Positions 51,662 through 59,942 of a stretch of DNA of 64,000 bases are shown here, piece by piece. The notes under the pieces are model-generated. The model was not told the origin of the DNA, made no database searches, and was given only the letters and a program-made list of their open reading frames with translations. The stretch spans positions 3,720,001 to 3,784,000 of the forward strand of contig NZ_CP039371.1 in NCBI RefSeq assembly GCF_005080685.1. The letters run 5' to 3'. Origin of the DNA: Pseudomonas putida (lineage in GTDB: Bacteria; Pseudomonadota; Gammaproteobacteria; Pseudomonadales; Pseudomonadaceae). A program made the position numbers and the translations under genes. Numbering within the stretch: the first letter of the stretch is position 1; every line of letters starts with the position of its first letter.

Positions 51662-51687
51662 GGTTCAGGTACTCGCTTTCACCCGGC

Positions 51688-52875
51688 TCAGACGAACGGG
51701 TCCGGATTGGGCAGGCCCAGCTGCACCGCACCGAAACTGCGCCCGTAGGCCATGAAGTTGTTGGCGATATGCCCGCGTGCCTGGTGCAGGTCACGGAACA
51801 ACCGCGCCACCGGGTTGCTGTTGTACAGCCCGGAAGCGGCCATGCTGCGCAACAGGTCGCTGATGCGCTCGGCACAGATGTTGGTGACGTAGGACGACTG
51901 GTAGCGGTACAGCAGGCGCGTCTCGGTGTCCGGGTACTCGCCGGCACGAGCCAGTTGCATCAAGTGTTCGTAGTTGCGTTCGAGCACCAGCTTCAGGCTG
52001 TCGACGGTGATCACCGCCTCGGCCACCGCCGTTTGCGCGACCGGGTCGTCGGCGGTGCGCGCGCCGTGCTTGCCGATATGCTGGGCCGCGTTGTCGCGGA
52101 AGGTATCGATGGCCCCCTGCAGGGCACCGATCGCCGAGGTGGAGACTGCACGGGAGAACACCTGGGCGAACGGAATCGCGTAGATCGGGTTGGTGTTCAC
52201 CAGGCGCCCCGGCGTCGCTTCGATCTGCCAGTTGTTGGTGCGCTGCACGCGGTGGGCCGGGACGAAAGCATCCTCGACCACAATGTCGTGGCTACCGGTG
52301 CCACGCAGGCCGAGCACATCCCAGTTGGGCTCGATGCGGTAGTCGGCACGTGGTAGCAGGAAGGTGCCATGCTCGCTGGCGAAGTCGCCATCGGCCGGGA
52401 GGATGCCGCCGAGCAGCACCCACTGGCAATGCTCACTGCCACTGGAAAAACCCCAGCGCCCGCTGATGCGATAGCCCCCGGGTACCACGCTGACCCTGGC
52501 CGCAGGCATATAGGTCGAGGAGATCAGCGCGCCATGGTCCTGTCCCCAGACCTCGCGCTGCGCCTCGATCGGGTAGCGCGCCACTTGCCAGGGATGCACG
52601 CCCATCACGCCATAGACCCAGGCGGTCGACATGCAGCCCTCGGCGAGGATCATCTGGATTTCGAAAAAGGTCCGCGGATCGACTTCGTAACCGCCGAAGC
52701 TGCGCGGCTGCAGGGCGCGCAGCAAGCCAGCCGCCTGCAGCTCCTCGATGGTCTGGTCGGGGATGCGCAAGTCACGCTCGGCCTGGGCCGCGCGGGCCTT
52801 GAGCTGCGCCACCATGCCCCGCGCACGTTCGATCAGTTCGACTTCTTCCTGGGTCTTTTCTCGCAAGCTGTGCAT
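51688..52875 (-). CDS. Flavin-dependent monooxygenase oxygenase component, HsaA/TesA2-like
   Basis: A 395-residue protein with the acyl-CoA dehydrogenase fold used as a group D monooxygenase. Matching HsaA are LQPRSFGGYEVDPRTFFE, STAWVYGVMGVHPWQVA, ISSTYMPAARVSVVPGGYRI, WGFSSGSEHCQWVLLGG and LGLRGTGSHDIVVEDAFVPAHR. HsaA hydroxylates 3-HSA, the phenolic secosteroid, to the catechol 3,4-DHSA before ring cleavage, using FADH2 from HsaB. No HsaB-like reductase is visible here. The ATG at 52875 has GGAGA upstream. First gene of a five-gene operon with the 20-bp motif in its promoter. Confidence 0.85.
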   Translation of the reverse strand: MHSLREKTQEEVELIERARGMVAQLKARAAQAERDLRIPDQTIEELQAAGLLRALQPRSFGGYEVDPRTFFEIQMILAEGCMSTAWVYGVMGVHPWQVARYPIEAQREVWGQDHGALISSTYMPAARVSVVPGGYRISGRWGFSSGSEHCQWVLLGGILPADGDFASEHGTFLLPRADYRIEPNWDVLGLRGTGSHDIVVEDAFVPAHRVQRTNNWQIEATPGRLVNTNPIYAIPFAQVFSRAVSTSAIGALQGAIDTFRDNAAQHIGKHGARTADDPVAQTAVAEAVITVDSLKLVLERNYEHLMQLARAGEYPDTETRLLYRYQSSYVTNICAERISDLLRSMAASGLYNSNPVARLFRDLHQARGHIANNFMAYGRSFGAVQLGLPNPDPFV

Positions 52876-52947
52876 CACTGGTCTCTCCCGGTCTCGCTGC
52901 GCCACTGCGCGAGCTGGGATCGATCATCGGGTCGCCCAGGCGATCGT

Positions 52948-53007
52948 TCATCGTCAAAGCGGACTAGGGCCCGCAGGGCCTGGCGCGCTAGTCCGTTGAG
53001 ACGATGC
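52948..53007. promoter_or_regulatory. Inverted pair of the 20-bp cluster motif in the HsaA/SDR divergent promoter
   Basis: Toward the HsaA-like gene: CTAGTCC-GCTTT-GACGATGA on the minus strand at 52948-52967. Toward the SDR at 53082: CTAGTCC-GTTGA-GACGATGC on the plus strand at 52988-53007. The spacer is 20 bases. The proximal edges are 72 and 74 bases from the two start codons, an almost symmetrical arrangement. Confidence 0.8.
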
Positions 53008-53081
53008 TGACGGGCGGCGCCACCGCCATAGTCGGCTCCATCGACAGCGCTGATAACAGAGCCCTAAAAGGAGGTACCGTC

Positions 53082-53855
53082 ATGAGTATCCTGCAGCGAT
53101 TCCGACTCGATGGCAGCGTGGCCATCGTCACCGGCAGCGGACGTGGCATCGGCCGGGCGATTGCCCTGGCGTACGCCGAGGCCGGCGCCGATGTGGTCTG
53201 CGCCGCGCGCTCACTGGACGATGTCCAGGCGGTGGCCGAGGAAGTCCGGGCCCTGGGCCGCAATGGCCTGGCCTTCGCCTGCGACGTCAACGACAGCGAA
53301 CAGCGCCAGGCGTTGGTGCGCCAGAGCCATGAGCACCTGGGCCGCATCACCCACCTGGTCAACAACGTCGGCGGCGGTGGCCCCAACGACCCGCTGGGCC
53401 TGAGCCCGGAGCAATTCGACGAAATCTTGCGCTTCAACGTCTCCAGTGCGTATGCGTTCTGCCAGCTGTGCGTGCCGCTGATGCGCGATGCCGGTGGCGG
53501 CAACATCGTCAATATCAGCTCGGTGGCTGCCCGCTACTCGCAGCGCCACTTCAGCGCCTACGGCACGGCCAAGGCGGCGCTCAGCCACCTGACCCGTCTG
53601 CTGGCCCAGGATTTCGCGCCGCAGGTGCGGGTCAACGCCGTGGCTCCAGGCCCGACCCTAACTGCCGCGCTGAACAGCGTGATGCCAGCCGCCATGCGCC
53701 AGACGATGGAGGCCAACACCCCGCTCAAATGCCTGGGCAGCCCCGAAGACATCGCTGCCGCCGCGCTGTACCTGGCCAGCCCCGCCTCGGCCTGGGTCAC
53801 CGGCAAGATCATCGACGTCGACGGTGGCGCCGACTCCAGCGTCTGGGTCGGCTGA
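53082..53855 (+). CDS. SDR family oxidoreductase, 7-alpha-hydroxysteroid dehydrogenase-like (HdhA-like)
   Basis: A 257-residue SDR led by a near-perfect ribosome site (AAAGGAGGT, 53067-53075). TGSGRGIGRA binds the cofactor; S146/S147, Y160 and K164 form the active site (YGTAK). NNVGGGGPNDPLG closely parallels the NNAGGGGPKP block of E. coli HdhA, and the segments TLTAALNSVMPA, ANTPLKCLGSPEDIAAAALYLASPASAWVTGK also track it. HdhA oxidises the 7-alpha-hydroxyl of bile acids, so a hydroxysteroid substrate is a reasoned guess. First gene of the operon running to 56728. Confidence 0.83.
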   Translation: MSILQRFRLDGSVAIVTGSGRGIGRAIALAYAEAGADVVCAARSLDDVQAVAEEVRALGRNGLAFACDVNDSEQRQALVRQSHEHLGRITHLVNNVGGGGPNDPLGLSPEQFDEILRFNVSSAYAFCQLCVPLMRDAGGGNIVNISSVAARYSQRHFSAYGTAKAALSHLTRLLAQDFAPQVRVNAVAPGPTLTAALNSVMPAAMRQTMEANTPLKCLGSPEDIAAAALYLASPASAWVTGKIIDVDGGADSSVWVG

Positions 53856-53943
53856 CCTCGTTTCCTCAGCCGGCCACCCATCCGCTCGCGCCGGCTTTTT
53901 TTTATTCAACCCACAGATATACCCACCCACAGAGAGTCCCTTC

Positions 53944-54750
53944 ATGAAGAGCTCCGTCATGGACGCCCATCTGATCACAGCGCTCGGTGACGAGCTGTTC
54001 AACGCCCTGCGCGGCCGCCATACCGTGCAACCGCTGACCCAGCGTTACCCAGACCTGACCCTCGAGCAGGCGTACCGCATCTCGCTGGCCTTCCTTGAGC
54101 GTCGCGAAAGCCTGGGCGAGCGCGTGGTCGGCAAGAAGATCGGCGTGACCAGCCCCGCCGTGCAGGAAATGCTCGATGTGCACCAGCCAGATTTCGGATT
54201 TCTCACCGACGCCATGCAGGTGGAGGACGCCAGCGCGGTCAGCCTGTCCCGGCACCATCTGATCCAACCCCGCGCCGAAGGCGAAATCGCCTTCATCCTC
54301 GCTGAGGACCTGCACGGCCCGGGGATCAGCGCCGAAGACGTGCTGGCCGCCTCCCAGTGGGTGATGCCCTGCTTCGAGATCGTCGATTCGCGCATCGACA
54401 ACTGGCAGATCCGCATCCAGGACACCGTCGCCGACAACGCCTCGTGCGGCGTGTTCGCCCTGGGCCAGCAACGCGTCGACCCGCGCACGTTGGACCTGGC
54501 CAAGGTACAGATGCAACTGCTGAAGAACGGCGAGCCGGCTGGCAGCGGCCTGGGTTCGGCGGTGCAAGGCCACCCGTGCGCGGCGGTCGCGTGGCTGGCC
54601 AACACCCTGGGCGAGCTGGGTATCCCGTTCCGGCGTGGCGAGATCATTCTTTCCGGCGCCCTCGCGCCTCTGGTGCCGGTCACCGCCGGTGACCGCATCA
54701 GCCTGAGCATGAGCGGGTTGGGCCAGTCCAGTCTGCGCTTCGTGCCCTGA
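53944..54750 (+). CDS. 2-keto-4-pentenoate hydratase (HsaE/TesE/MhpD-like)
   Basis: A 268-residue hydratase of the FAH-like superfamily: LTLEQAYRISLAFLERRESLGERVVGKKIGVTS at about 40-70, the metal-binding PRAEGEIAFIL (glutamates) at about 102, CFEIVDSRI at about 142, and GHPCAAVAWLANTL near 215. It hydrates 2-hydroxy-dienoates to 4-hydroxy-2-oxoacids after C-C hydrolysis by an HsaD-type enzyme. The product is cleaved by the aldolase at 55706. The gap of 88 bases after the SDR contains a T-run but no strong terminator. Confidence 0.88.
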   Translation: MKSSVMDAHLITALGDELFNALRGRHTVQPLTQRYPDLTLEQAYRISLAFLERRESLGERVVGKKIGVTSPAVQEMLDVHQPDFGFLTDAMQVEDASAVSLSRHHLIQPRAEGEIAFILAEDLHGPGISAEDVLAASQWVMPCFEIVDSRIDNWQIRIQDTVADNASCGVFALGQQRVDPRTLDLAKVQMQLLKNGEPAGSGLGSAVQGHPCAAVAWLANTLGELGIPFRRGEIILSGALAPLVPVTAGDRISLSMSGLGQSSLRFVP

Positions 54751-54771
54751 CTTTTCCGTGGAGCCATGAAC

Positions 54772-55695
54772 ATGAGCAAGAAGATCCGATGTGCATTGAT
54801 CGGGCCGGGCAACATCGGCACCGACCTGCTGTACAAACTCAAGCGCAGCGAGGTGCTGGAACCGGTGTGGATGGTGGGCATCGAGGCCGCCTCCGAAGGC
54901 CTGGCGCGCGCCCGCGAACTGGGCCTGAAAACCACCGCCGAGGGCGTCGACGGCCTGTTGCCGCATGTGCTGGAGGACAACATCCAGATCGCCTTCGATG
55001 CCACCTCGGCCTACGTGCATGCGCAGAACAGCCAGAAGCTCAACGCCCTGGGCGTGCTGATGATCGACCTCACCCCTGCGGCCATCGGCCCCTACTGCGT
55101 GCCGCCGGTCAACCTCAAGGCCAACCTGGGGCTGGGGGCGATGAACGTCAACATGGTCACCTGCGGCGGCCAGGCGACCATCCCGCTGGTGGCCGCGGTG
55201 TCCAGCGTGCAGTCGGTGGCCTATGCCGAGATCATCGCCACTGCCGCGTCGAAATCGGTGGGCCCGGGCACGCGCAAGAATATCGACGAGTTCACCCGCA
55301 CCACCGCCAGTGCGGTGGAACAGGTGGGCGGCGCCCGGCAGGGCAAGGCGATCATCATCATCAACCCCGCCGAGCCACCGCTGATCATGCGCGACACCGT
55401 GCACTGCCTGACCGACGACGAACCGGACCAGGACGCGATCCGCGCCGCCCTGCAGGCGATGATCGAGCAGGTGCAGCGTTACGTGCCGGGCTACCGCCTG
55501 GTCAACGGGCCGGTGTTCGACGGCAAGCGCGTGTCGATCTTCATGGAGGTCGAAGGCCTGGGTGACTACCTGCCGCGCTACGCCGGCAACCTCGACATCA
55601 TGACCGCGGCCGCGGCGCGTACCGCCGAGCTGTTCGCCGAGGAAATCATCAAAGGCGAGCTGCTGCTGCGCCCTACCCCTACCGCCCTGGCCTAA
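54772..55695 (+). CDS. Acetaldehyde/propanal dehydrogenase, CoA-acylating (HsaG/TesF/DmpF-like)
   Basis: A 307-residue enzyme with NAD site [16 protein letters not shown], catalytic cysteine in [14 protein letters not shown] (about 130) and [24 protein letters not shown] near the C-terminus. I start at the ATG at 54772 because GGAG (54760-54763) is eight bases away; another ATG lies six bases earlier but too close. It converts the aldehyde released by its aldolase partner to acyl-CoA; the two form a channelling complex. In steroid degradation the product is propanoyl-CoA, in aromatic pathways acetyl-CoA. Confidence 0.9.
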   Translation: MSKKIRCALIGPGNIGTDLLYKLKRSEVLEPVWMVGIEAASEGLARARELGLKTTAEGVDGLLPHVLEDNIQIAFDATSAYVHAQNSQKLNALGVLMIDLTPAAIGPYCVPPVNLKANLGLGAMNVNMVTCGGQATIPLVAAVSSVQSVAYAEIIATAASKSVGPGTRKNIDEFTRTTASAVEQVGGARQGKAIIIINPAEPPLIMRDTVHCLTDDEPDQDAIRAALQAMIEQVQRYVPGYRLVNGPVFDGKRVSIFMEVEGLGDYLPRYAGNLDIMTAAAARTAELFAEEIIKGELLLRPTPTALA

Positions 55696-55705
55696 GGAGC
55701 CGACC

Positions 55706-56728
55706 ATGGACCTTTCCGGCAAACGCATCACCGTACACGACATGTGCCTGCGCGACGGCATGCACCCCAAGCGCCACCAGATCAGCCTCGACGAAATGCA
55801 GCGCATCGCCTGCGGCCTGGACGCCGCCGGGGTGCCGCTGATCGAGGTGACCCATGGCGATGGCCTGGGTGGCAGCTCGGTCAACTATGGGTTCCCGGCG
55901 CACAGCGACGAGGACTATCTGTCGGCAGTCATCCCGCTGATGAAGCAAGCCAAGGTCTCGGCACTGCTGCTGCCGGGTATCGGCACGGTGGAGCACTTGA
56001 AGATGGCGCACGGGCTGGGTGTCAGCACCCTGCGCGTAGCCACCCACTGCACCGAGGCCGACGTCAGCGAACAGCACATCGCCCATGCCCGGCACCTGGG
56101 CATGGACACCGTGGGTTTTCTGATGATGGCGCACATGAACAGCCCGCAGGGCCTGGCCAGCCAAGGCAAGCTGATGGAAAGCTATGGCGCCAACTGCATC
56201 TACCTGACCGACTCGGCCGGCTACCTGCTGCCGCATCAGGTCAGCGAACGGGTGACGGCAATGCGTGCAGCGCTGCGCCCGGAGACTGAAATCGGCTTCC
56301 ATGGCCATCACAACCTGTCGATGGGCGTGGCCAACTCGATTGCCGCGATCGCTGCCGGTGCCAGCCGCATAGACGCCGCCTGCGCAGGGTTGGGTGCCGG
56401 GGCCGGGAATACCCCGATGGAAGTGTTGGTGGCGGTGTGCAAGCGCATGGGCATCGACACCGGGGTGGATGTGTTCGCCATCCAGGACGTGGCCGAGGAC
56501 CTGGTAGTGCCAATCATGGACTTCCCCATCCGCAGCGACCGCGATGCGCTGACCATGGGTTATGCCGGGGTGTATGGCTCGTTCCTGCTGTTCGCCAAGC
56601 GCGCCGAGCAGAAGTATGGGGTGTCGGCGCGGGAGATCCTGGTGGAAATGGGCCGGCGCGGGATGGTCGGCGGGCAGGAGGACATGATCGAAGACACTGC
56701 CATGACATTGGCCAAGCGCCGGGCCTGA
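55706..56728 (+). CDS. dmpG: 4-hydroxy-2-oxovalerate/2-oxohexanoate aldolase (HsaF/TesG/DmpG-like)
   Basis: A 340-residue DRE-TIM metallolyase: [15 protein letters not shown] with the catalytic arginine and metal aspartate, [16 protein letters not shown], and [16 protein letters not shown] with the metal histidines, plus a C-terminal helical domain that contacts the dehydrogenase. It splits 4-hydroxy-2-oxoacids into pyruvate and an aldehyde. Starts 10 bases after the dehydrogenase stop. The gene symbol follows the aromatic-pathway name; in a steroid pathway it would correspond to HsaF/TesG. Last gene of its operon, followed by a REP hairpin. Confidence 0.9.
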   Translation: MDLSGKRITVHDMCLRDGMHPKRHQISLDEMQRIACGLDAAGVPLIEVTHGDGLGGSSVNYGFPAHSDEDYLSAVIPLMKQAKVSALLLPGIGTVEHLKMAHGLGVSTLRVATHCTEADVSEQHIAHARHLGMDTVGFLMMAHMNSPQGLASQGKLMESYGANCIYLTDSAGYLLPHQVSERVTAMRAALRPETEIGFHGHHNLSMGVANSIAAIAAGASRIDAACAGLGAGAGNTPMEVLVAVCKRMGIDTGVDVFAIQDVAEDLVVPIMDFPIRSDRDALTMGYAGVYGSFLLFAKRAEQKYGVSAREILVEMGRRGMVGGQEDMIEDTAMTLAKRRA

Positions 56729-56739
56729 AGGCCCTTATG

Positions 56740-56838
56740 CGCGGGTAAACCCGCTCCTACAGTCACAGCGGTATTCTGCAGAACCTCGCTGTTCCTGTAG
56801 GAGCGGGTTTACCCGCGAACACGGGCGAAGCCCGTGCC
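56740..56838. repeat. Inverted REP pair between convergent operons
   Basis: A 23-bp perfect inverted repeat with arms at 56740-56762 and 56795-56817. The right arm continues into ACACGGGCGAAGCCCGTG, a second small hairpin. It fills the gap between the aldolase (+) and SDR (-) stops and may act as a terminator or mRNA stabiliser for both. Confidence 0.9.
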
Positions 56839-56850
56839 ACCCACCTCGGA

Positions 56851-57684
56851 TCACCGCCAATCGGCAACGATCCCATGCTCCAGGGCCAACGCCTGCGCCG
56901 CCACGGTGCGCCGCTGGTACTGCTGCGCCTGCGGATCGGTGGCCAACCACAACATCACCGCCGCCGGCACTTCAGGCGGTGCGCTGCCGGCGCGCAAGGC
57001 GATCACGCCCTTCTCGCCGATGGTCACCTTCAATGCCTCGGTGGTCACCACGCCAGGGTTCAACGTGTAGGCACGAATCCCCCGCCCACCCAGCTCCGTC
57101 GCAAGAATCCCCGACAACCGCGACACCGCCGCCTTGCCGGCGCCATAGGCATAGCCCCAGCCGCCCTTGTCCGCCGCTACCGGTGGATCGCTCTCGCCGG
57201 CACCGGAGGTGACGTTGATCACTACGCCAGCGCCCTGCCCCAGCATCCGCTGTACCACCGCCTGGGTCAGCAGCAACGGCGTGAGGATGTACCCCTTGAA
57301 CATCCGCTCAAGGGTATCGGGCTGCAACGCCAGAAAGGTCGAGTTGAGGTCGCTGCCCTGGTAGATCGCATTGTTCACCAGCACGTCGATACGCCCGTAC
57401 TCGGCCAGCACGGCCGCGCAGGCAGCCTCGGCCGAGGCGCTGTCGAGCAGGTCCATCGGCACCACCAGCACCCGTGCGCCCAACGCCCGGATCGCCTCGG
57501 CCGTGCCGTTGAGGCTACCGGACAACGGCGCACCTTCAGCATCGCGCAAGGCGTGGGGATGCTGCTCGCCCTCCTCGAGCGTGCGCGCGCTGATCGCCAG
57601 GTCATAACCGGCACGGGCGAAAGCCAGCGCCGCCGCACGGCCGATGCCACGGCTGGCGCCGGTAATGAAGGCCACTTTGTTCAT
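56851..57684 (-). CDS. SDR family oxidoreductase (extended loop form), steroid cluster
   Basis: A 277-residue SDR with TGASRGIGRA at residues 8-17, an unusual insert after strand 2 (EEGEQHPHALRDAEGAPLSG), NNAIYQGSD in place of NNAG, and the pair YGAGK. It is about 25 residues longer than the classical members nearby. SDRs with this kind of insert occur in actinobacterial and proteobacterial steroid clusters. Substrate unknown. Twelve bases downstream of the HsdA-like gene on the same strand, so the two form an operon with the motif at 58516. Confidence 0.78.
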   Translation of the reverse strand: MNKVAFITGASRGIGRAAALAFARAGYDLAISARTLEEGEQHPHALRDAEGAPLSGSLNGTAEAIRALGARVLVVPMDLLDSASAEAACAAVLAEYGRIDVLVNNAIYQGSDLNSTFLALQPDTLERMFKGYILTPLLLTQAVVQRMLGQGAGVVINVTSGAGESDPPVAADKGGWGYAYGAGKAAVSRLSGILATELGGRGIRAYTLNPGVVTTEALKVTIGEKGVIALRAGSAPPEVPAAVMLWLATDPQAQQYQRRTVAAQALALEHGIVADWR

Positions 57685-57696
57685 TTGCGATCCTTG

Positions 57697-58464
57697 TCAG
57701 AAACGCGGCGCACGCACCATCGCGTCCATGCCGCCATCGATGAAAACCACGCTGCCGTGGACGAACTGCGCCTGCTCGGACTGCAGGAACCCCACCAGCG
57801 CGGCGATTTCCTCCGGGCGCCCGGCACGGCCCAGTGGCGCGACGAATTCGCGCACCGCCTTGCCGAAGCGGGCATCGTCCAGCGATGCCTGGTGCAGCGG
57901 CGTCTGCACTGCACCCGGCGCCACCACGTTCAGGCGCATGCCACGTTGCCCCCAGGCCAGGGCCAGGCTGCGGGCATGCTGGGTAATGGCGTATTTGGAA
58001 CAGGCGTATGCCACATGCGGCTGGCCCAGGCTGTCGGCCAGGTCCAGCGCGCGGGCCTCATCGCCCTCGAGCATCGCCGCCGTCATCGCCTGTTGCTCGG
58101 CCCCAGGCTGGGTGGCGGCCACCGAACCAATCACCAGCGCCGCGGGGTTGCGACCGCGTTCCAGCGCGCCCTGCAATCCGTCGAGCAACTGGCTGACGCC
58201 AAAGTAGTTGACCGCCACGATCAAGCCGCAGGACGGCGCGGTCACGCCGACCCCGGCGCAGCAGACCAAGCCGTCGAGCACCCCGCCGCTGCGTTCGAGC
58301 ACCTCGGCAATCGCTGCCGACCGCCCTTGCGCAGTCGATAGATCAGCCTGCACCTCGGCATTGGCGCGGTCGATTCCGATCACCTCATGGCCTGCCGTGC
58401 GCAACAACGCGGCAACCGCCGCCCCAATGCCCGAGGCACTGCCCGTGATAGCTGTAACAGACAT
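57697..58464 (-). CDS. 3-alpha-hydroxysteroid dehydrogenase/carbonyl reductase (HsdA-like SDR)
   Basis: A 255-residue SDR with GSASGIGAAV at the cofactor site, S114, Y153 and K157 (YACSK). The sequence parallels Comamonas testosteroni 3-alpha-HSD/CR as I remember it: GIDRANAEVQADLSTAQGR, VLDGLVCCAGVG, VAVNYFGVSQLLDGLQ and the tail FVHGSVVFIDGGMDAMVRAP. HsdA interconverts 3-alpha-hydroxy and 3-keto steroids with NAD and starts androsterone and bile-acid breakdown in that organism. This is the most specific steroid marker in the window. Its promoter carries the 20-bp motif at 58516-58535. Confidence 0.85.
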   Translation of the reverse strand: MSVTAITGSASGIGAAVAALLRTAGHEVIGIDRANAEVQADLSTAQGRSAAIAEVLERSGGVLDGLVCCAGVGVTAPSCGLIVAVNYFGVSQLLDGLQGALERGRNPAALVIGSVAATQPGAEQQAMTAAMLEGDEARALDLADSLGQPHVAYACSKYAITQHARSLALAWGQRGMRLNVVAPGAVQTPLHQASLDDARFGKAVREFVAPLGRAGRPEEIAALVGFLQSEQAQFVHGSVVFIDGGMDAMVRAPRF

Positions 58465-58515
58465 AATCGATCTCCAGGATAGGTCCGCCAGTATCGGCAG
58501 ACCGCGAACGCGCCG

Positions 58516-58535
58516 GCATCGTCCTTGCGGACTAA
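58516..58535 (-). promoter_or_regulatory. 20-bp cluster motif upstream of the HsdA-like gene
   Basis: On the minus strand the site reads TTAGTCC-GCAAG-GACGATGC, ending 51 bases from the start of the HsdA-like gene (58464). Same order and orientation relative to the gene as the sites at 44783, 44818, 52948 and 52988. Confidence 0.75.
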
Positions 58536-58556
58536 GGCCGACGCCCGGGCCAGGGC

Positions 58557-59786
58557 TCAGGCACGGCGCGCGACCGCCAGTTGCGGCAGCGGCACCTTGA
58601 GCCGCTCGGGCGCCTTGAGCGCGACCTTCGGCTTGCCCAAGGCGACCACGCTGTTGAGCAGGATCCGCACCAGTTCGGTCTGCCGACGCACGCCGGTCTT
58701 GGAGAAGATCGAACGCAGGTGCGCCCGCGCCGTGTTGCGCCGGATGTTCAGCTCTTCGGCGGCTTCTTCCAGCGACAAGCCGTTGGCCAGTTCCATGGCC
58801 AGTGCGGTTTCCGCGCGGGTCAGGTTGAACAGCTGCTTGGTCACCACCTCGCTGGCCAGCGATTTGCTCGCCGCGTCGCGGATATACACCAGCGCCGCCG
58901 GCTTGCCGCGCTCGTCGGCCCAGTCCAGCGAAGGGATCGATTCCACCACCAGGCCCAGGTTGACCAGCCCAGACGGCCGCGTCACCGACATGGCTTCGGC
59001 GCTTTTCGGCGCATCGGCGGAAAACGCCGCGCGGATCAGCCGCTGCAGCTCACGGTTGTCGCTCGGGTAGGTTGCCTCGAGACGCCCGCCGACCAGTTTC
59101 AGGCCGTCGCCACTGCCCAGGATCTCCTGGGCCACCGGGTTGACCCGCAACACGCTGCCGCTCTCGTCGAGCACCAGGGTAGCCACCGACAGGCGGCTGA
59201 TGGCCTGGGAATACAGCTCGCTGAGCGACTCGCTGCGGTCGAGCAGGTTGTGCACCTGCATGGCCCGGCGCAGGTGCGGCAGGAACATGCCGCACAACGC
59301 GCGTTCGGCGGGCGAGAAGTTGGGCGCCCGTTTGGGCCGGGTCACACGAAAGCGCAGCTTGCCGCCGTCCGGGGTGGAAATGTCGGCGCCCATCACGTGG
59401 TACACGTCCTGCTGGTTGCAGAACATCTTGAAGTAGGCGCTGCGCTCCCATTCCTCTGGCGTCAGTATGTCGTCGACCGTGAACACCTGGTCGGGCGGCT
59501 GGTTGGCGAATGGCGTATTGGTTTGCGGATAGGTCATGTAGCCGATCTCGCCGGCCCCTTCGATATCGCCGGAGATGATCATCACGCCCATGTCCGGCTG
59601 ATCCGGTACGCGCAGGATCAAGGTCACGTAGTTGGCGTCATACAAGGTGCGAAAGCTGGTCAGCGCACGGGCCATCAGCTTGGGGTCGAGGGCGCCTTCA
59701 TAGATTTCACCGACCAGGCGGTCGAAGGTCGCCAGGTCGCAGCCGAGGCTGGCCAGTGCTTCATGGGTCAAGACAGCTTTTTCCAC
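58557..59786 (-). CDS. LuxR-family regulator with PAS-like domain (TeiR-like), probable cluster regulator
   Basis: A 409-residue regulator. GTG at 59786 is the likely start, with GGAGA just upstream; the frame extends 23 codons further without support. Residues about 1-190 form a sensor-like region. About 205-300 resemble a PAS domain (LSVATLVLDESGSVLRVNPVAQEILG). The C-terminal 65 residues are a LuxR HTH (LTRAETALAMELANGLSLEE, then LNIRRNTARAHLRSIFSKTGV). TeiR, the testosterone-inducible activator of C. testosteroni, has a comparable PAS-LuxR layout. Placed between the HsdA-like gene and the MMPL gene, it is the best candidate to bind the cluster's 20-bp motif. Confidence 0.83.
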   Translation of the reverse strand: MEKAVLTHEALASLGCDLATFDRLVGEIYEGALDPKLMARALTSFRTLYDANYVTLILRVPDQPDMGVMIISGDIEGAGEIGYMTYPQTNTPFANQPPDQVFTVDDILTPEEWERSAYFKMFCNQQDVYHVMGADISTPDGGKLRFRVTRPKRAPNFSPAERALCGMFLPHLRRAMQVHNLLDRSESLSELYSQAISRLSVATLVLDESGSVLRVNPVAQEILGSGDGLKLVGGRLEATYPSDNRELQRLIRAAFSADAPKSAEAMSVTRPSGLVNLGLVVESIPSLDWADERGKPAALVYIRDAASKSLASEVVTKQLFNLTRAETALAMELANGLSLEEAAEELNIRRNTARAHLRSIFSKTGVRRQTELVRILLNSVVALGKPKVALKAPERLKVPLPQLAVARRA

Positions 59787-59902
59787 AGTCTTCTCCTCGC
59801 TCGGGTAAGGCAGTGGCCTTCCCTTGTTATTTTTATAGTTTCGGCTCTGGGGCAATGGCCCGGGTGCTGCTTGCGATGTACGCGGCCCAGTCTCGCTGGC
59901 CG

Positions 59903-59941
59903 CCCTGGCGCCGACAATAGGGGCGCCAGGGTTTATTTTTT
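59903..59941 (+). terminator. Intrinsic terminator on the plus strand, opposite to its neighbours
   Basis: CCCTGGCGCC (59903-59912) pairs with GGCGCCAGGG (59922-59931) across 9 bases and is followed by TTTATTTTTT (59932-59941) on the plus strand. Both flanking genes, LuxR-type and MMPL, run on the minus strand. The U-tract would therefore end antisense transcription rather than the MMPL transcript. The rest of 59787-59942 shows no gene. Confidence 0.75.
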
Positions 59942-59942
59942 A

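Noticed and set aside
51688..52875. HsaA-like protein considered as an acyl-CoA dehydrogenase
   Set aside because: The fold is shared, but the sequence blocks around STAWVYGVMGVH and FSSGSEHCQW follow the flavin-dependent monooxygenase group, and the operon carries aromatic-ring-degradation partners.
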